Part shown: one piece after another, positions 56,676 through 63,375 of the stretch
Numbering within the stretch: position 1 is the stretch's first letter
Layout of the letters: every line of letters starts with the position of its first letter
Position numbers and translations under genes: made by a program
Source of the DNA: a virus
Reading direction: 5' to 3' (one strand)
IMG/VR virus record: IMGVR_UViG_3300008952_003220
Coordinates: 62,001 to 126,000 of that record
DNA length: 64,000 bases
The notes under the pieces: model-generated
Told to the model about the DNA's origin: nothing
The model's input: the letters and a program-made list of their open reading frames with translations, nothing else
The model's database searches: none

Positions 56676-56889
56676 TCTTGTCAGGGTCTTTGAAAAAAGA
56701 GCTTGTGGCGGGGTTTCAAATGGAGCCATCGGCTTGGTCTTAGAAGAAGACAATAGCCAAATAACAACTCCACGATGGAAGATCATGTGGCTATCAGGAA
56801 ACGAGATGACGGGTAGGCTTAAGACTAGTCGAATGAAAGAAAGTGTAACTTATGGACATGGACTAGAGGTGATCAGTGAAAGCCGGTGA
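56662..56889 (+). CDS. array-type barrel protein, 75 aa
   Basis: ATG 56662. MKVGDLVRVFEKRACGGVSN, IGLVLEEDNS, WKIMWLSGNEMTG, LEVISESR. Confidence 0.71.
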   Translation: MKVGDLVRVFEKRACGGVSNGAIGLVLEEDNSQITTPRWKIMWLSGNEMTGRLKTSRMKESVTYGHGLEVISESR

Positions 56890-57070
56890 TCTTGTGAAGC
56901 TCAAAGTGGGTGAAGAGCCTCGAAATAAAAGAGAAATAGGCACAGTCATACAGATTGATGCGTACATTACATCTGTAGGAATGGAACCGATGGCAGAGGT
57001 CCTGTGGAATACGGGAGAGACTGGGTGGATATTATCTAATAGAGTTGAGGTGCTAAGTGAAAGCAGGTGA
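56876..57070 (+). CDS. array-type barrel protein, 64 aa
   Basis: GTG start. MKAGDLVKLKVGEEPRNKRE, IGTVIQIDAYI, AEVLWNTGETGW, VEVLSESR. Confidence 0.72.
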   Translation: MKAGDLVKLKVGEEPRNKREIGTVIQIDAYITSVGMEPMAEVLWNTGETGWILSNRVEVLSESR

Positions 57071-57302
57071 TTTGGTAAGGCTCAGGAAGTCTCATCCAGC
57101 TGTACAGCGCTGGCGGAAAAGCTATCGGAGGCTCGGGCACCCCTTCATTGGGAAGTGGGCAGACGCGGCTGTTCCCCTGCTTGTTCTCGAAGAGTGTGAC
57201 CACTCTATTGACCGGTGGAGGGTAATCGGTCCAGGCGGCGCGCTTGCATCTTTTGACGGATTTTTGCTCATTCGATACGGAGCGCGAAATGAAAGTCGGT
57301 GA
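57057..57302 (+). CDS. array-type barrel protein, basic version, 81 aa
   Basis: GTG start. MKAGDLVRLRKSHPAVQRWR: an Arg-rich loop follows the start. LLVLEECDHSIDRWRVIGPG, ends YGARNESR. Confidence 0.68.
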   Translation: MKAGDLVRLRKSHPAVQRWRKSYRRLGHPFIGKWADAAVPLLVLEECDHSIDRWRVIGPGGALASFDGFLLIRYGARNESR

Positions 57303-57504
57303 TGTGGTCCAGTTTCTACAAGAAAGGTTTAAAAGATCTCATATTGATCAGTGCGGAATATGGGATTGTAAAATCGGAATTCTAGTTAAATACGAAGGCT
57401 CTGATTCAATGACATCAGTCTTTTGCGATGGTAAGCTTTTTCAGATTCATGAAAGTAGAATTGAATATCTGGACCAGGAGTTTCAGTTAGATGAAGGCTG
57501 GTGA
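57289..57504 (+). CDS. array-type barrel protein, 71 aa
   Basis: ATG 57289 in NESR. MKVGDVVQFLQERFKRSHID, KIGILVKYEG, SVFCDGKLFQIHESR; the tail DEGW contains the next start. Confidence 0.7.
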   Translation: MKVGDVVQFLQERFKRSHIDQCGIWDCKIGILVKYEGSDSMTSVFCDGKLFQIHESRIEYLDQEFQLDEGW

Positions 57505-57664
57505 TCTTGTTTACGCAATTTACGACCTTGAGCGAGGGCTCAGTACAGTTGGTATAGTCCTGGAAGTGGAAAAAGATAATGTAAAAGTGCTGTGGTCATC
57601 GCCATCGAATCCAATGGGATGGTGGCGAAAGAATCAGCTGGAGATTATGCATGAAGGTAGGTAA
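57491..57664 (+). CDS. array-type barrel protein, 57 aa
   Basis: ATG in DEGW. MKAGDLVYAIYDLERGLSTV, VKVLWSSPSNPMGWW, LEIMHEGR. Confidence 0.7.
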   Translation: MKAGDLVYAIYDLERGLSTVGIVLEVEKDNVKVLWSSPSNPMGWWRKNQLEIMHEGR

Positions 57665-57833
57665 TCGAGTCCTAAAAGATCAAGTCCTAAATCATAAAGA
57701 CGCTGAAGGAATAGTTACTAAGATCACGAAGGAACATACAATTATTCAGTGGGATAATATAAACGGCGAATGGCACTACAGAAGTGATCAGCTAAAAGAT
57801 ATAAAGGTCTTAGATGGAGGACACAAAAAATGA
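57651..57833 (+). CDS. array-type barrel protein, 60 aa
   Basis: ATG in HEGR. MKVGNRVLKDQVLNHKDAEG: GNRV replaces GDLV. TIIQWDNINGEWHYRSDQL. It ends in an ATGA overlap with the exonuclease gene. Confidence 0.68.
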   Translation: MKVGNRVLKDQVLNHKDAEGIVTKITKEHTIIQWDNINGEWHYRSDQLKDIKVLDGGHKK

Positions 57834-58672
57834 AAGTAGTCTTGTTTGATGCGATGAATCTGATACACAGATCAAGAAACTCATTTAGTAAAGGTGAGCA
57901 TCCTCTGACATATAGCTTCTTTAGATGTTTTAAGCCGCTAGTAGAAAAGTTTAACGCTGATCTAGCATATTTTGTTCTAGAGGGAAATCCATTACACAGG
58001 TCTGGGGAATATTCAGAATACAAGTCAAATCGTCCAGCACAGCCAAGTTCATTTTGGAGACAGTGTGGGGAGATCCTTGAGACAATGAAGAGCTTACCGA
58101 TAGTTCAGATTAGGCATCCAGACTATGAGTGTGATGATGTCATAGCCAATCTCGCTAAATATCATTGCGACTCTGGAAATGAAGTCATTATTGTTTCTTT
58201 CGATTCAGACTTTATTCAGGTGTTTGACAATATGAATCCAGATCTAGTGAAAATATATCACCCAATCAAGAAGGTCTTTATTGAGAATCCAGACTACATC
58301 TATCTCGACTGGAAGGCACTGAGGGGTGATGTGAGTGACAATATTCCAGGTATAAAGGGCGTAGGAGATAAGACAGCGACAAAGATTATCAATGACCAAG
58401 CACTTATGGAAAAGACTCTAGCTGATCCACAGAAGAAAATGATATTTGATAGAAACAGGTCGCTGATCCAGTTTCACTGGTTTGACGATCTGTCAAATGA
58501 TCTTCAAGATTCGGGATCAGAGGTCGTCTATCCTAATATATCTTTTGATGAAGTAAGGTCTAGCTTTGCTGGAATGAACTTTGATAGCATGTTGTCAGAT
58601 AGGTATTGGACCAAGTTTGTGGCTGCCTTTGAGTCTCTTGTAGCAGGTACTGTTAATGATAAATGTCGGTGA
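57830..58672 (+). CDS. FEN-type 5'-3' exonuclease / RNase H (T4 RNase H-like)
   Basis: 280 residues. The PIN-like acidic site is complete: VVLFDAMNLIHRSRNS at the start, DYECDDVIANLA near residue 101, SFDSDFIQVF near 123. The helix-3-turn-helix is DNIPGIKGVGDKTATKI near residue 172. The family removes RNA primers and flaps during replication; T4 RNase H is the phage example. It sits inside the barrel array by ATGA overlap on one side and a 17-base overlap on the other. Confidence 0.9.
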   Translation: MKVVLFDAMNLIHRSRNSFSKGEHPLTYSFFRCFKPLVEKFNADLAYFVLEGNPLHRSGEYSEYKSNRPAQPSSFWRQCGEILETMKSLPIVQIRHPDYECDDVIANLAKYHCDSGNEVIIVSFDSDFIQVFDNMNPDLVKIYHPIKKVFIENPDYIYLDWKALRGDVSDNIPGIKGVGDKTATKIINDQALMEKTLADPQKKMIFDRNRSLIQFHWFDDLSNDLQDSGSEVVYPNISFDEVRSSFAGMNFDSMLSDRYWTKFVAAFESLVAGTVNDKCR

Positions 58673-58853
58673 TCTAGTCATTGTTAAGAATGATCTGTCT
58701 GTCTGGTATGACAAGGCTGTTGGTGTGATTGTTGAGATCATTGGAGACCGAGATCAAAGAACTGCAGTAGCCCGGGTTCTTCTTGAAGACGGAGCTTTGG
58801 GTGTAGCCTATCTAAGAAATTGTGAAAAGATAGAAGACGCTGATAAAATCTAG
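58656..58853 (+). CDS. array-type barrel protein, 65 aa
   Basis: ATG inside the end of the exonuclease. MINVGDLVIVKNDLSVWYDK, AVGVIVEII, AVARVLLEDGALG; no junction tail. Last member of the array. Confidence 0.7.
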   Translation: MINVGDLVIVKNDLSVWYDKAVGVIVEIIGDRDQRTAVARVLLEDGALGVAYLRNCEKIEDADKI

Positions 58854-58865
58854 AACACAGTTTTG

Positions 58866-58893
58866 TGTAGCTTTGGCAGTGCAGTGGTATAAT
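58866..58893 (+). promoter_or_regulatory. promoter of the window-wide family
   Basis: TGTAGC at 58866-58871, 16-base spacer ending AGTGG, TATAAT at 58888-58893. Confidence 0.78.
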
Positions 58894-58921
58894 GGTAATG
58901 TCACCAACTAAGGAAGACAAT

Positions 58922-59143
58922 ATGCTTACTTACCGACTCATTCACGCACTCCTCGACGACGAGGATGGCATTTCAGGGGAGGCGTACGATGCGCTTCTCA
59001 ATTGGTTGTGTTGCCACAAGGACGGCAGCCCAGAGCTTGCTGAGCGGATCACCGATGCTGCCAAGGCAGCAAACGGTCGCTGGTACATCCCTGAAGGGGC
59101 TGATCTCAGGCTCTCTGACCCCGGTCGGATGGGGGTGAAGTGA
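58922..59143 (+). CDS. hypothetical protein, 73 aa
   Basis: ATG 58922 after AAGGAAGAC; the longer frame runs back through the promoter. Helical (RLIHALLDDEDGISGEAYDA). Markedly G/C-rich third positions against the 3-15 kb genes. No family. Confidence 0.62.
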   Translation: MLTYRLIHALLDDEDGISGEAYDALLNWLCCHKDGSPELAERITDAAKAANGRWYIPEGADLRLSDPGRMGVK

Positions 59144-59370
59144 TGCGAGAAAAGATTCCCACAACGTATCTCAACGCGCTAGCGCTTAAGACACGAACTG
59201 CTAACGGTCTCAACTATGTCTTCGAGGCCTATGATCTCCAGGTCGTCGCACTTCAAGATATTCCGGGTAAGCCGCATCTTGAGCGTATCATCGTTGGTGA
59301 CTGGAGCGGAGATCGACGAGGCACCCTCGTCTATGACCATCGGGCTGGATGCCCGGTTACGTGTAGCTAA
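59143..59370 (+). CDS. hypothetical protein, 75 aa
   Basis: TGATG overlap. Residues 10-60 form a beta sheet (NYVFEAYDLQVVALQDI, LERIIVGDWSG). Two Cys at the end. G/C-rich codons. Its stop region overlaps the next -35 box. Confidence 0.62.
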   Translation: MREKIPTTYLNALALKTRTANGLNYVFEAYDLQVVALQDIPGKPHLERIIVGDWSGDRRGTLVYDHRAGCPVTCS

Positions 59371-59389
59371 GCCTAAGCCATGGTATAAT
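59362..59389 (+). promoter_or_regulatory. promoter of the window-wide family
   Basis: TGTAGC at 59362-59367, 16-base spacer ending CATGG, TATAAT at 59384-59389. Confidence 0.78.
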
Positions 59390-59408
59390 AGAGACATAAG
59401 GAGGGACA

Positions 59409-59588
59409 ATGAGAAGTGCAGTTGCTGATTATCTATTGAACCTGAAGCCGTACGAGCTTGTCGACATCGCGGTTGACTACCTTGGGTGGGACAGTGACGA
59501 TGTGACTGTGGAGGTCGCATGGCAGTGGGTGGCTGGCCTTTCTGATGTAGAGGTCGCAATTATTTATAATGAAATGGAAGGTGCATAA
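59409..59588 (+). CDS. acidic protein, 59 aa
   Basis: ATG after AGGAGGGAC. RSAVADYLLNLKPYELVDIA, VEVAWQWVAGLSDVEVA: alternating helix and Val-rich stretches. One-base overlap (TAATG) with the next gene. Confidence 0.6.
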   Translation: MRSAVADYLLNLKPYELVDIAVDYLGWDSDDVTVEVAWQWVAGLSDVEVAIIYNEMEGA

Positions 59589-60091
59589 TGCCAGACGTAG
59601 AGAAATATCTAAACACACCCAACCTTGGCCGAGATGACGAAAACAAGCACAGCTGGAAGCTGGGTGATATTGTCCATACTGCCGGGTCTTATGTCACGGC
59701 CAACGGTTACAACTACTGTGGCTATGAACAGTTCGACATCCCAGTCGGATCTCGTGCACGGATCATCGGCATCAAGCAGACTGATCTAAACGCGGCACAC
59801 AACAATGGCATCGGCGATGTCTACATCGACTTTGAGCTTCTGGATCACTCTAATCCTGATGGGACACCTGTCACCTGTGGCAACCGTCACTCCTTCTCGA
59901 TGGCTGAGGCTTGTCGTGAGTTCTCACTCTGCCCTGACGGCAGTGGAGACCCCGGATACGTTCGAGGCTCCGGCCAGCGGAATGAAGGCCTTTGGGTGAG
60001 CATAGAAGCTAAGCGCATCGAAGATCATCCGGAGCGCGGATACGCTCGGTTCCAGCATCGAAAAGTGGTTGACCCTTCTCAATACGTGTAA
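59588..60091 (+). CDS. hypothetical beta-rich protein, 167 aa
   Basis: The start overlaps the preceding TAA. KLGDIVHTAGSYVTANGYNY, VGSRARIIGIKQTDL and DVYIDFELLDHSN recall a larger barrel of the GDxV type. Cys pairs (YCGYEQ, VTCGNRH, REFSLCPDG) may bind metal. Codons end mainly in C or G. No family assigned. Confidence 0.64.
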   Translation: MPDVEKYLNTPNLGRDDENKHSWKLGDIVHTAGSYVTANGYNYCGYEQFDIPVGSRARIIGIKQTDLNAAHNNGIGDVYIDFELLDHSNPDGTPVTCGNRHSFSMAEACREFSLCPDGSGDPGYVRGSGQRNEGLWVSIEAKRIEDHPERGYARFQHRKVVDPSQYV

Positions 60092-60114
60092 CAGCGTTTC
60101 TGATGTGGTATAAT
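60087..60114 (+). promoter_or_regulatory. promoter of the window-wide family
   Basis: TGTAAC at 60087-60092, 16-base spacer ending TGTGG, TATAAT at 60109-60114. Confidence 0.8.
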
Positions 60115-60138
60115 GGTAACACCTACTAAGGAGGCAAC

Positions 60139-60360
60139 ATGGTTTACGGAACTTCTTACTTCCCGACACGAGGAGACGCTTACAAGTACTACAGGGCACA
60201 AGGTGTCTTCTCCTTTCAGGTTGATAATAAGATCACGGACGGAGAGATCAATATTGGAAAGCCTCCTGGATATCTGGGGCACAATGCCCGAGCCATCCTG
60301 CAGAATGATCAGGGCGGGTCGAAGCGGTGGTTCATCGCAGAAGATATCCGTGCTGGATAG
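60139..60360 (+). CDS. hypothetical protein, 73 aa
   Basis: ATG after AAGGAGGC. VYGTSYFPTRGDAYKYYRAQ, then a Gly-rich part and WFIAEDIRAG. Looks like a small alpha/beta binding module; no family. Confidence 0.62.
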   Translation: MVYGTSYFPTRGDAYKYYRAQGVFSFQVDNKITDGEINIGKPPGYLGHNARAILQNDQGGSKRWFIAEDIRAG

Positions 60361-60383
60361 TGAAAATAAGGGAGACATATAAT

Positions 60384-60776
60384 ATGAGAAAACCACGGAA
60401 GGATACGATTCGAAATCTCTACCGAGATGGGATCATCCAGTACTTTGGATGCGGAGACAAGGACCTCGACCGCGATCTAATCAAGTCTACAAAGAAGGAC
60501 GTCCACATCGCCGGGAAGGCTCCAGGGCAGTGGGTCAGTGATGAGGGGATCCTCGAGATCTACTGTGAGAGTGGAATCCCTAATGCATCTGACATCCACG
60601 AGATACCTCCGATGCCAGAACTTGGGATTATGAAAGGAAGCTGTCATTACAATAGTGATAGCTGGTGTAAGCTTGATAAGTGGGTCAATCTCGGACTCAA
60701 GGCACGTGGATATAGTGAGCGTGTCCATCACGAGCCCTACAACGGTGGTGTGATTGGAGTCTTCTGGGACTATTAA
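60384..60776 (+). CDS. hypothetical protein, 130 aa
   Basis: ATG 60384 with GGGAGAC upstream; the longer frame would overlap the previous gene. Cys/His-rich parts (YFGCGDKD, GSCHYNSDSWCKLDKW) and a basic start. No family; could bind metal. Confidence 0.6.
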   Translation: MRKPRKDTIRNLYRDGIIQYFGCGDKDLDRDLIKSTKKDVHIAGKAPGQWVSDEGILEIYCESGIPNASDIHEIPPMPELGIMKGSCHYNSDSWCKLDKWVNLGLKARGYSERVHHEPYNGGVIGVFWDY

Positions 60777-60833
60777 AGAATAGAAAACTGAACCCCGTGC
60801 TAGATAGTTATTCTCATAGGAGTGCTACCTAGT

Positions 60834-62297
60834 ATGCGGTTCACTAGTGTTCAACTTAGAAAGGTCATTAGACGTATTCTCACTGAGTCAATAGATGACG
60901 AAGACGGAGAGCTCGACACAAAAGAAGCAGAACAGCTTAGATATTTAACGAGAAAGGTAATTGATGATGCCACAGATTCTCCGCGCGGACACAAGCAAAA
61001 AGATAAGCGTGTTCTCTATCACATCAATCGTTTACGACCAGCTAGACCCCAACCGAAGATGACTTACTGGCAAGAGTGGGATCCTGATAAGATCGACCGC
61101 GAAGGAGATAAGGGCGATTACGTGAACGTTCCGGGATCTGATGGCTGGAAAAGACACTGGCTAGACAGCCCTGTCAAATCTGGTGTTTTTCTCACACCAA
61201 ACCCTCTAGACATTGCAATGAAGCATGGACGATCAGGTCACGTTTATGCGTACAGAGTTCCGCAGTGGGTTATAGCAAAATCTGGTGGGCTGCATCGTTA
61301 TGACACTGGGTCGGAGGTTCTTATTCCTGAAGATGTGTGGAACGAAGCAGGGGAAGAGATCGAGTTCATGGGTAAGAGCATGGACAAGGAAGAGTTGTGG
61401 GACAAGATGGACAGTGCTCAGTTCGGCAGGGGCCACCACAGGAAAGCAAAGAAGCCGGCTTGGATGACTGACGAAGAATTGAAGCAGTGGCAAGTCAGTC
61501 AAGACAAATTTAATCTTGGAGGATTAAGAGCAACCAGCTACCCTGAAAGCGCGATTCAGCTTATGAAACCCGAAGATAGAGAGAGAGCTGTCGCAGCCAT
61601 TATGGCAAAGAAAGAATTCGAGGAGCCGCAGCGAATAGAAAAGGGGCCTAGAGATAAAAAGGGAATTGTGATTCCTTCCTTCGGCTGGGGCCTGGACAAG
61701 AAAGATGAGGAGCTTTTAGCTTTGCTGAAGAAGCGTATGAATGAAGAAGCCTTGCGAGTGTGCATAAGAGAGATGGTGGAAGATGGTTACGGAGAGTTCA
61801 ACTCTACAGATGCGCAAGAGCTAGCAGCGCTTGTTGACAAAGCAATATCTGATGCTCAAGACATGATTCAAAGTGCAGGTGTGATAATAGTAGATAGAGA
61901 TCAAGACACATCAGATCCCTATATCCTATGCCTCAGAGCATACAACAACTGGGGCTTTCCAAAGGGTAGAGCTGAGCCCGGCGAGGACAAAGAGCAGACA
62001 GCTTCTAGAGAGACGCTAGAAGAAACTGGGCTAGAGGCTGACATAGACTGGTCCCTTACAGGTGAGCAAGCACCCTCAGTAACCTATGGCAGCGGAAAAA
62101 AGAAAAAGACAGCTTCCTATTTCATGGCAGATAGACTCAGTGAGAAACAGCCTTCTTTGCCTGTCAATCCAGAGCTTGGGCACGCTGAGCATGACGAGTG
62201 GCGGTGGGTCCCAGCATCACAGTTATATGATATCATGCCTAAAAGACTGGGGCCCGTGATTAAATACATTCAACAATCTCTCGGGTCCCAGCTGTGA
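60834..62297 (+). CDS. tagged fusion: ADP-ribosyltransferase-like region plus Nudix hydrolase
   Basis: 487 residues from ATG 60834. Tag MRFTSVQLRKVIRRILTES ([LI]xE: LTES). GELDTKEAEQLRYLTRKVI follows (the shared helical module), with a second copy (GEFNSTDAQELAALVDKAI) before the C-terminal domain. Residues 55-230 have the strand order of ADP-ribosyltransferase-like folds (VLYHINRLR, SGVFLTPNPLDIA, HVYAYRVPQW, GSEVLIPEDVW); this is weak. Residues 345-480 are a certain Nudix domain: GRAEPGEDKEQTASRETLEE fits GX5EX7REUXEE. Nudix enzymes hydrolyse nucleoside diphosphates such as ADP-ribose. Confidence 0.8.
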   Translation: MRFTSVQLRKVIRRILTESIDDEDGELDTKEAEQLRYLTRKVIDDATDSPRGHKQKDKRVLYHINRLRPARPQPKMTYWQEWDPDKIDREGDKGDYVNVPGSDGWKRHWLDSPVKSGVFLTPNPLDIAMKHGRSGHVYAYRVPQWVIAKSGGLHRYDTGSEVLIPEDVWNEAGEEIEFMGKSMDKEELWDKMDSAQFGRGHHRKAKKPAWMTDEELKQWQVSQDKFNLGGLRATSYPESAIQLMKPEDRERAVAAIMAKKEFEEPQRIEKGPRDKKGIVIPSFGWGLDKKDEELLALLKKRMNEEALRVCIREMVEDGYGEFNSTDAQELAALVDKAISDAQDMIQSAGVIIVDRDQDTSDPYILCLRAYNNWGFPKGRAEPGEDKEQTASRETLEETGLEADIDWSLTGEQAPSVTYGSGKKKKTASYFMADRLSEKQPSLPVNPELGHAEHDEWRWVPASQLYDIMPKRLGPVIKYIQQSLGSQL

Positions 62298-63346
62298 TTA
62301 TCACAGAGATGATGTTGCGAAGTCTTGTTAGAGAGTCTCTGATTCTTGAGGGCCCAAGAGATCAGGTAATATTCAAGGCCATCTTCATGGCAGGCTGTCC
62401 TGGTGCCGGTAAGGGGACAGTGATTGAGGCTATCTTTGGAAGAGGCACCGGAACAACACATCAAGGTCTAAGGATCGTGAATCCAGATCAGCTTTATGAA
62501 TATCTACTTTCAGCGGCGGACATGCCTCTTTCCGCTCCGGACCTTCCCAAGGATGATCCTTCACTTTCTGCATATAGATCAGCAGCAGGAAAGTTGCAAC
62601 ATCGTGCAGGAATGAAGATGACCGGAGGTTCTAAGGGCGTAGCTCCTGGTCATGTCGGGCTAGATGTTACTTCTTATGGGTACAAACCCGGGAAGACTTC
62701 TCGAGGACCATCACAGATTGAGACATATATTCAAGGTAGAAAAGGCTTAATCATCGACGGAACTGCTCGCAATTACGAAAAGATAGAAAGAGAAAAACAG
62801 ATACTTGAAGAGCTGGGATATGACGTAATGATGGTAGCAGTTGTAACTCCAGAGCCTGTTGCTCAGGAGAGAAATGCCAAAAGAGCGCTTGATCCTAAGA
62901 AGCGATCTATTTATCCAGGTGCTGTTAGGGGAGCCTGCAACGCACTTAACTTGAATTTAGGAAAAGAATGGGAGAGAGATCCAGCCCAGCCCGATGGTCT
63001 AAAAAGAGACAGCCAGGGAAACTTTATCGTAGTGCAGGGTACCAACAGATACAGGGATCTGTTTGGTGATAACTACATAGAGATTGATAATACTAAGCCC
63101 GAAGAGGAGGCAGTTACCGATGATGATGTGAGCGTGATAGAGGGCTTCATCTCATCTCCCCTATCAGCAACTGCGCAGCAGTGGGTCTCTAACGCCCTAG
63201 GCTCGTCTCCCGTTTCAGGGGAAGAACCAGAAGAGCTTACATCTGATGATGCAGATCAGCTCTCAGCCCTGGTCGACAAGGCAGTTGGTGATGCACTAGG
63301 TGATGAAGAAGATGATGACACTTTAGGTGACGAGGAATATGTATAG
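62294..63346 (+). CDS. tagged P-loop kinase, zeta-toxin-like
   Basis: 350 residues, GTG start overlapping the Nudix gene by 4 bases. Tag MIITEMMLRSLVRESLILEG (I-L-E-G fits [LI]xE-G). Walker A MAGCPGAGKGTVIEAIF near residue 32, then NPDQLYEYL, LIIDGTARNYEKIEREKQIL and an Arg-rich lid (AQERNAKRALDPKKRS). The order matches zeta-toxin or nucleoside-kinase-like P-loop kinases. A C-terminal copy of the module (EELTSDDADQLSALVDKAVG) links it to the preceding gene. The substrate is unknown. Confidence 0.78.
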   Translation: MIITEMMLRSLVRESLILEGPRDQVIFKAIFMAGCPGAGKGTVIEAIFGRGTGTTHQGLRIVNPDQLYEYLLSAADMPLSAPDLPKDDPSLSAYRSAAGKLQHRAGMKMTGGSKGVAPGHVGLDVTSYGYKPGKTSRGPSQIETYIQGRKGLIIDGTARNYEKIEREKQILEELGYDVMMVAVVTPEPVAQERNAKRALDPKKRSIYPGAVRGACNALNLNLGKEWERDPAQPDGLKRDSQGNFIVVQGTNRYRDLFGDNYIEIDNTKPEEEAVTDDDVSVIEGFISSPLSATAQQWVSNALGSSPVSGEEPEELTSDDADQLSALVDKAVGDALGDEEDDDTLGDEEYV

Positions 63347-63375
63347 ATGACAATTATGATTTACTGGGATTTAAG

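Larger units (their letters stand above)
51542..57315 (+). repeat. array junction repeat family
   Basis: The 25-30 base motif GAGGTGATCAGTGAAAGTCG followed by GTGAyyTGGT recurs at the boundary of most genes between 51.5 and 57.3 kb. Start codons inside it are at 51740, 53081, 53634, 53782, 53978, 54129, 54370, 56876 and 57057 (GTG), and at 51556, 56321, 56505, 56662, 57289 (ATG). One frame ends the upstream protein (EVISESR and stop); the other starts the next (MKVGDLV). GAGGTGAT doubles as ribosome binding site. Confidence 0.88.

Noticed and set aside
46000-58853. CRISPR array suggested by regularly spaced repeats
   Set aside because: The repeats are translated gene boundaries at 150-260 base intervals, not short repeats with spacers.
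46000-58853. Integron cassette array
   Set aside because: No integrase gene or attC-like imperfect palindromes are present; the junction is coding on both sides.
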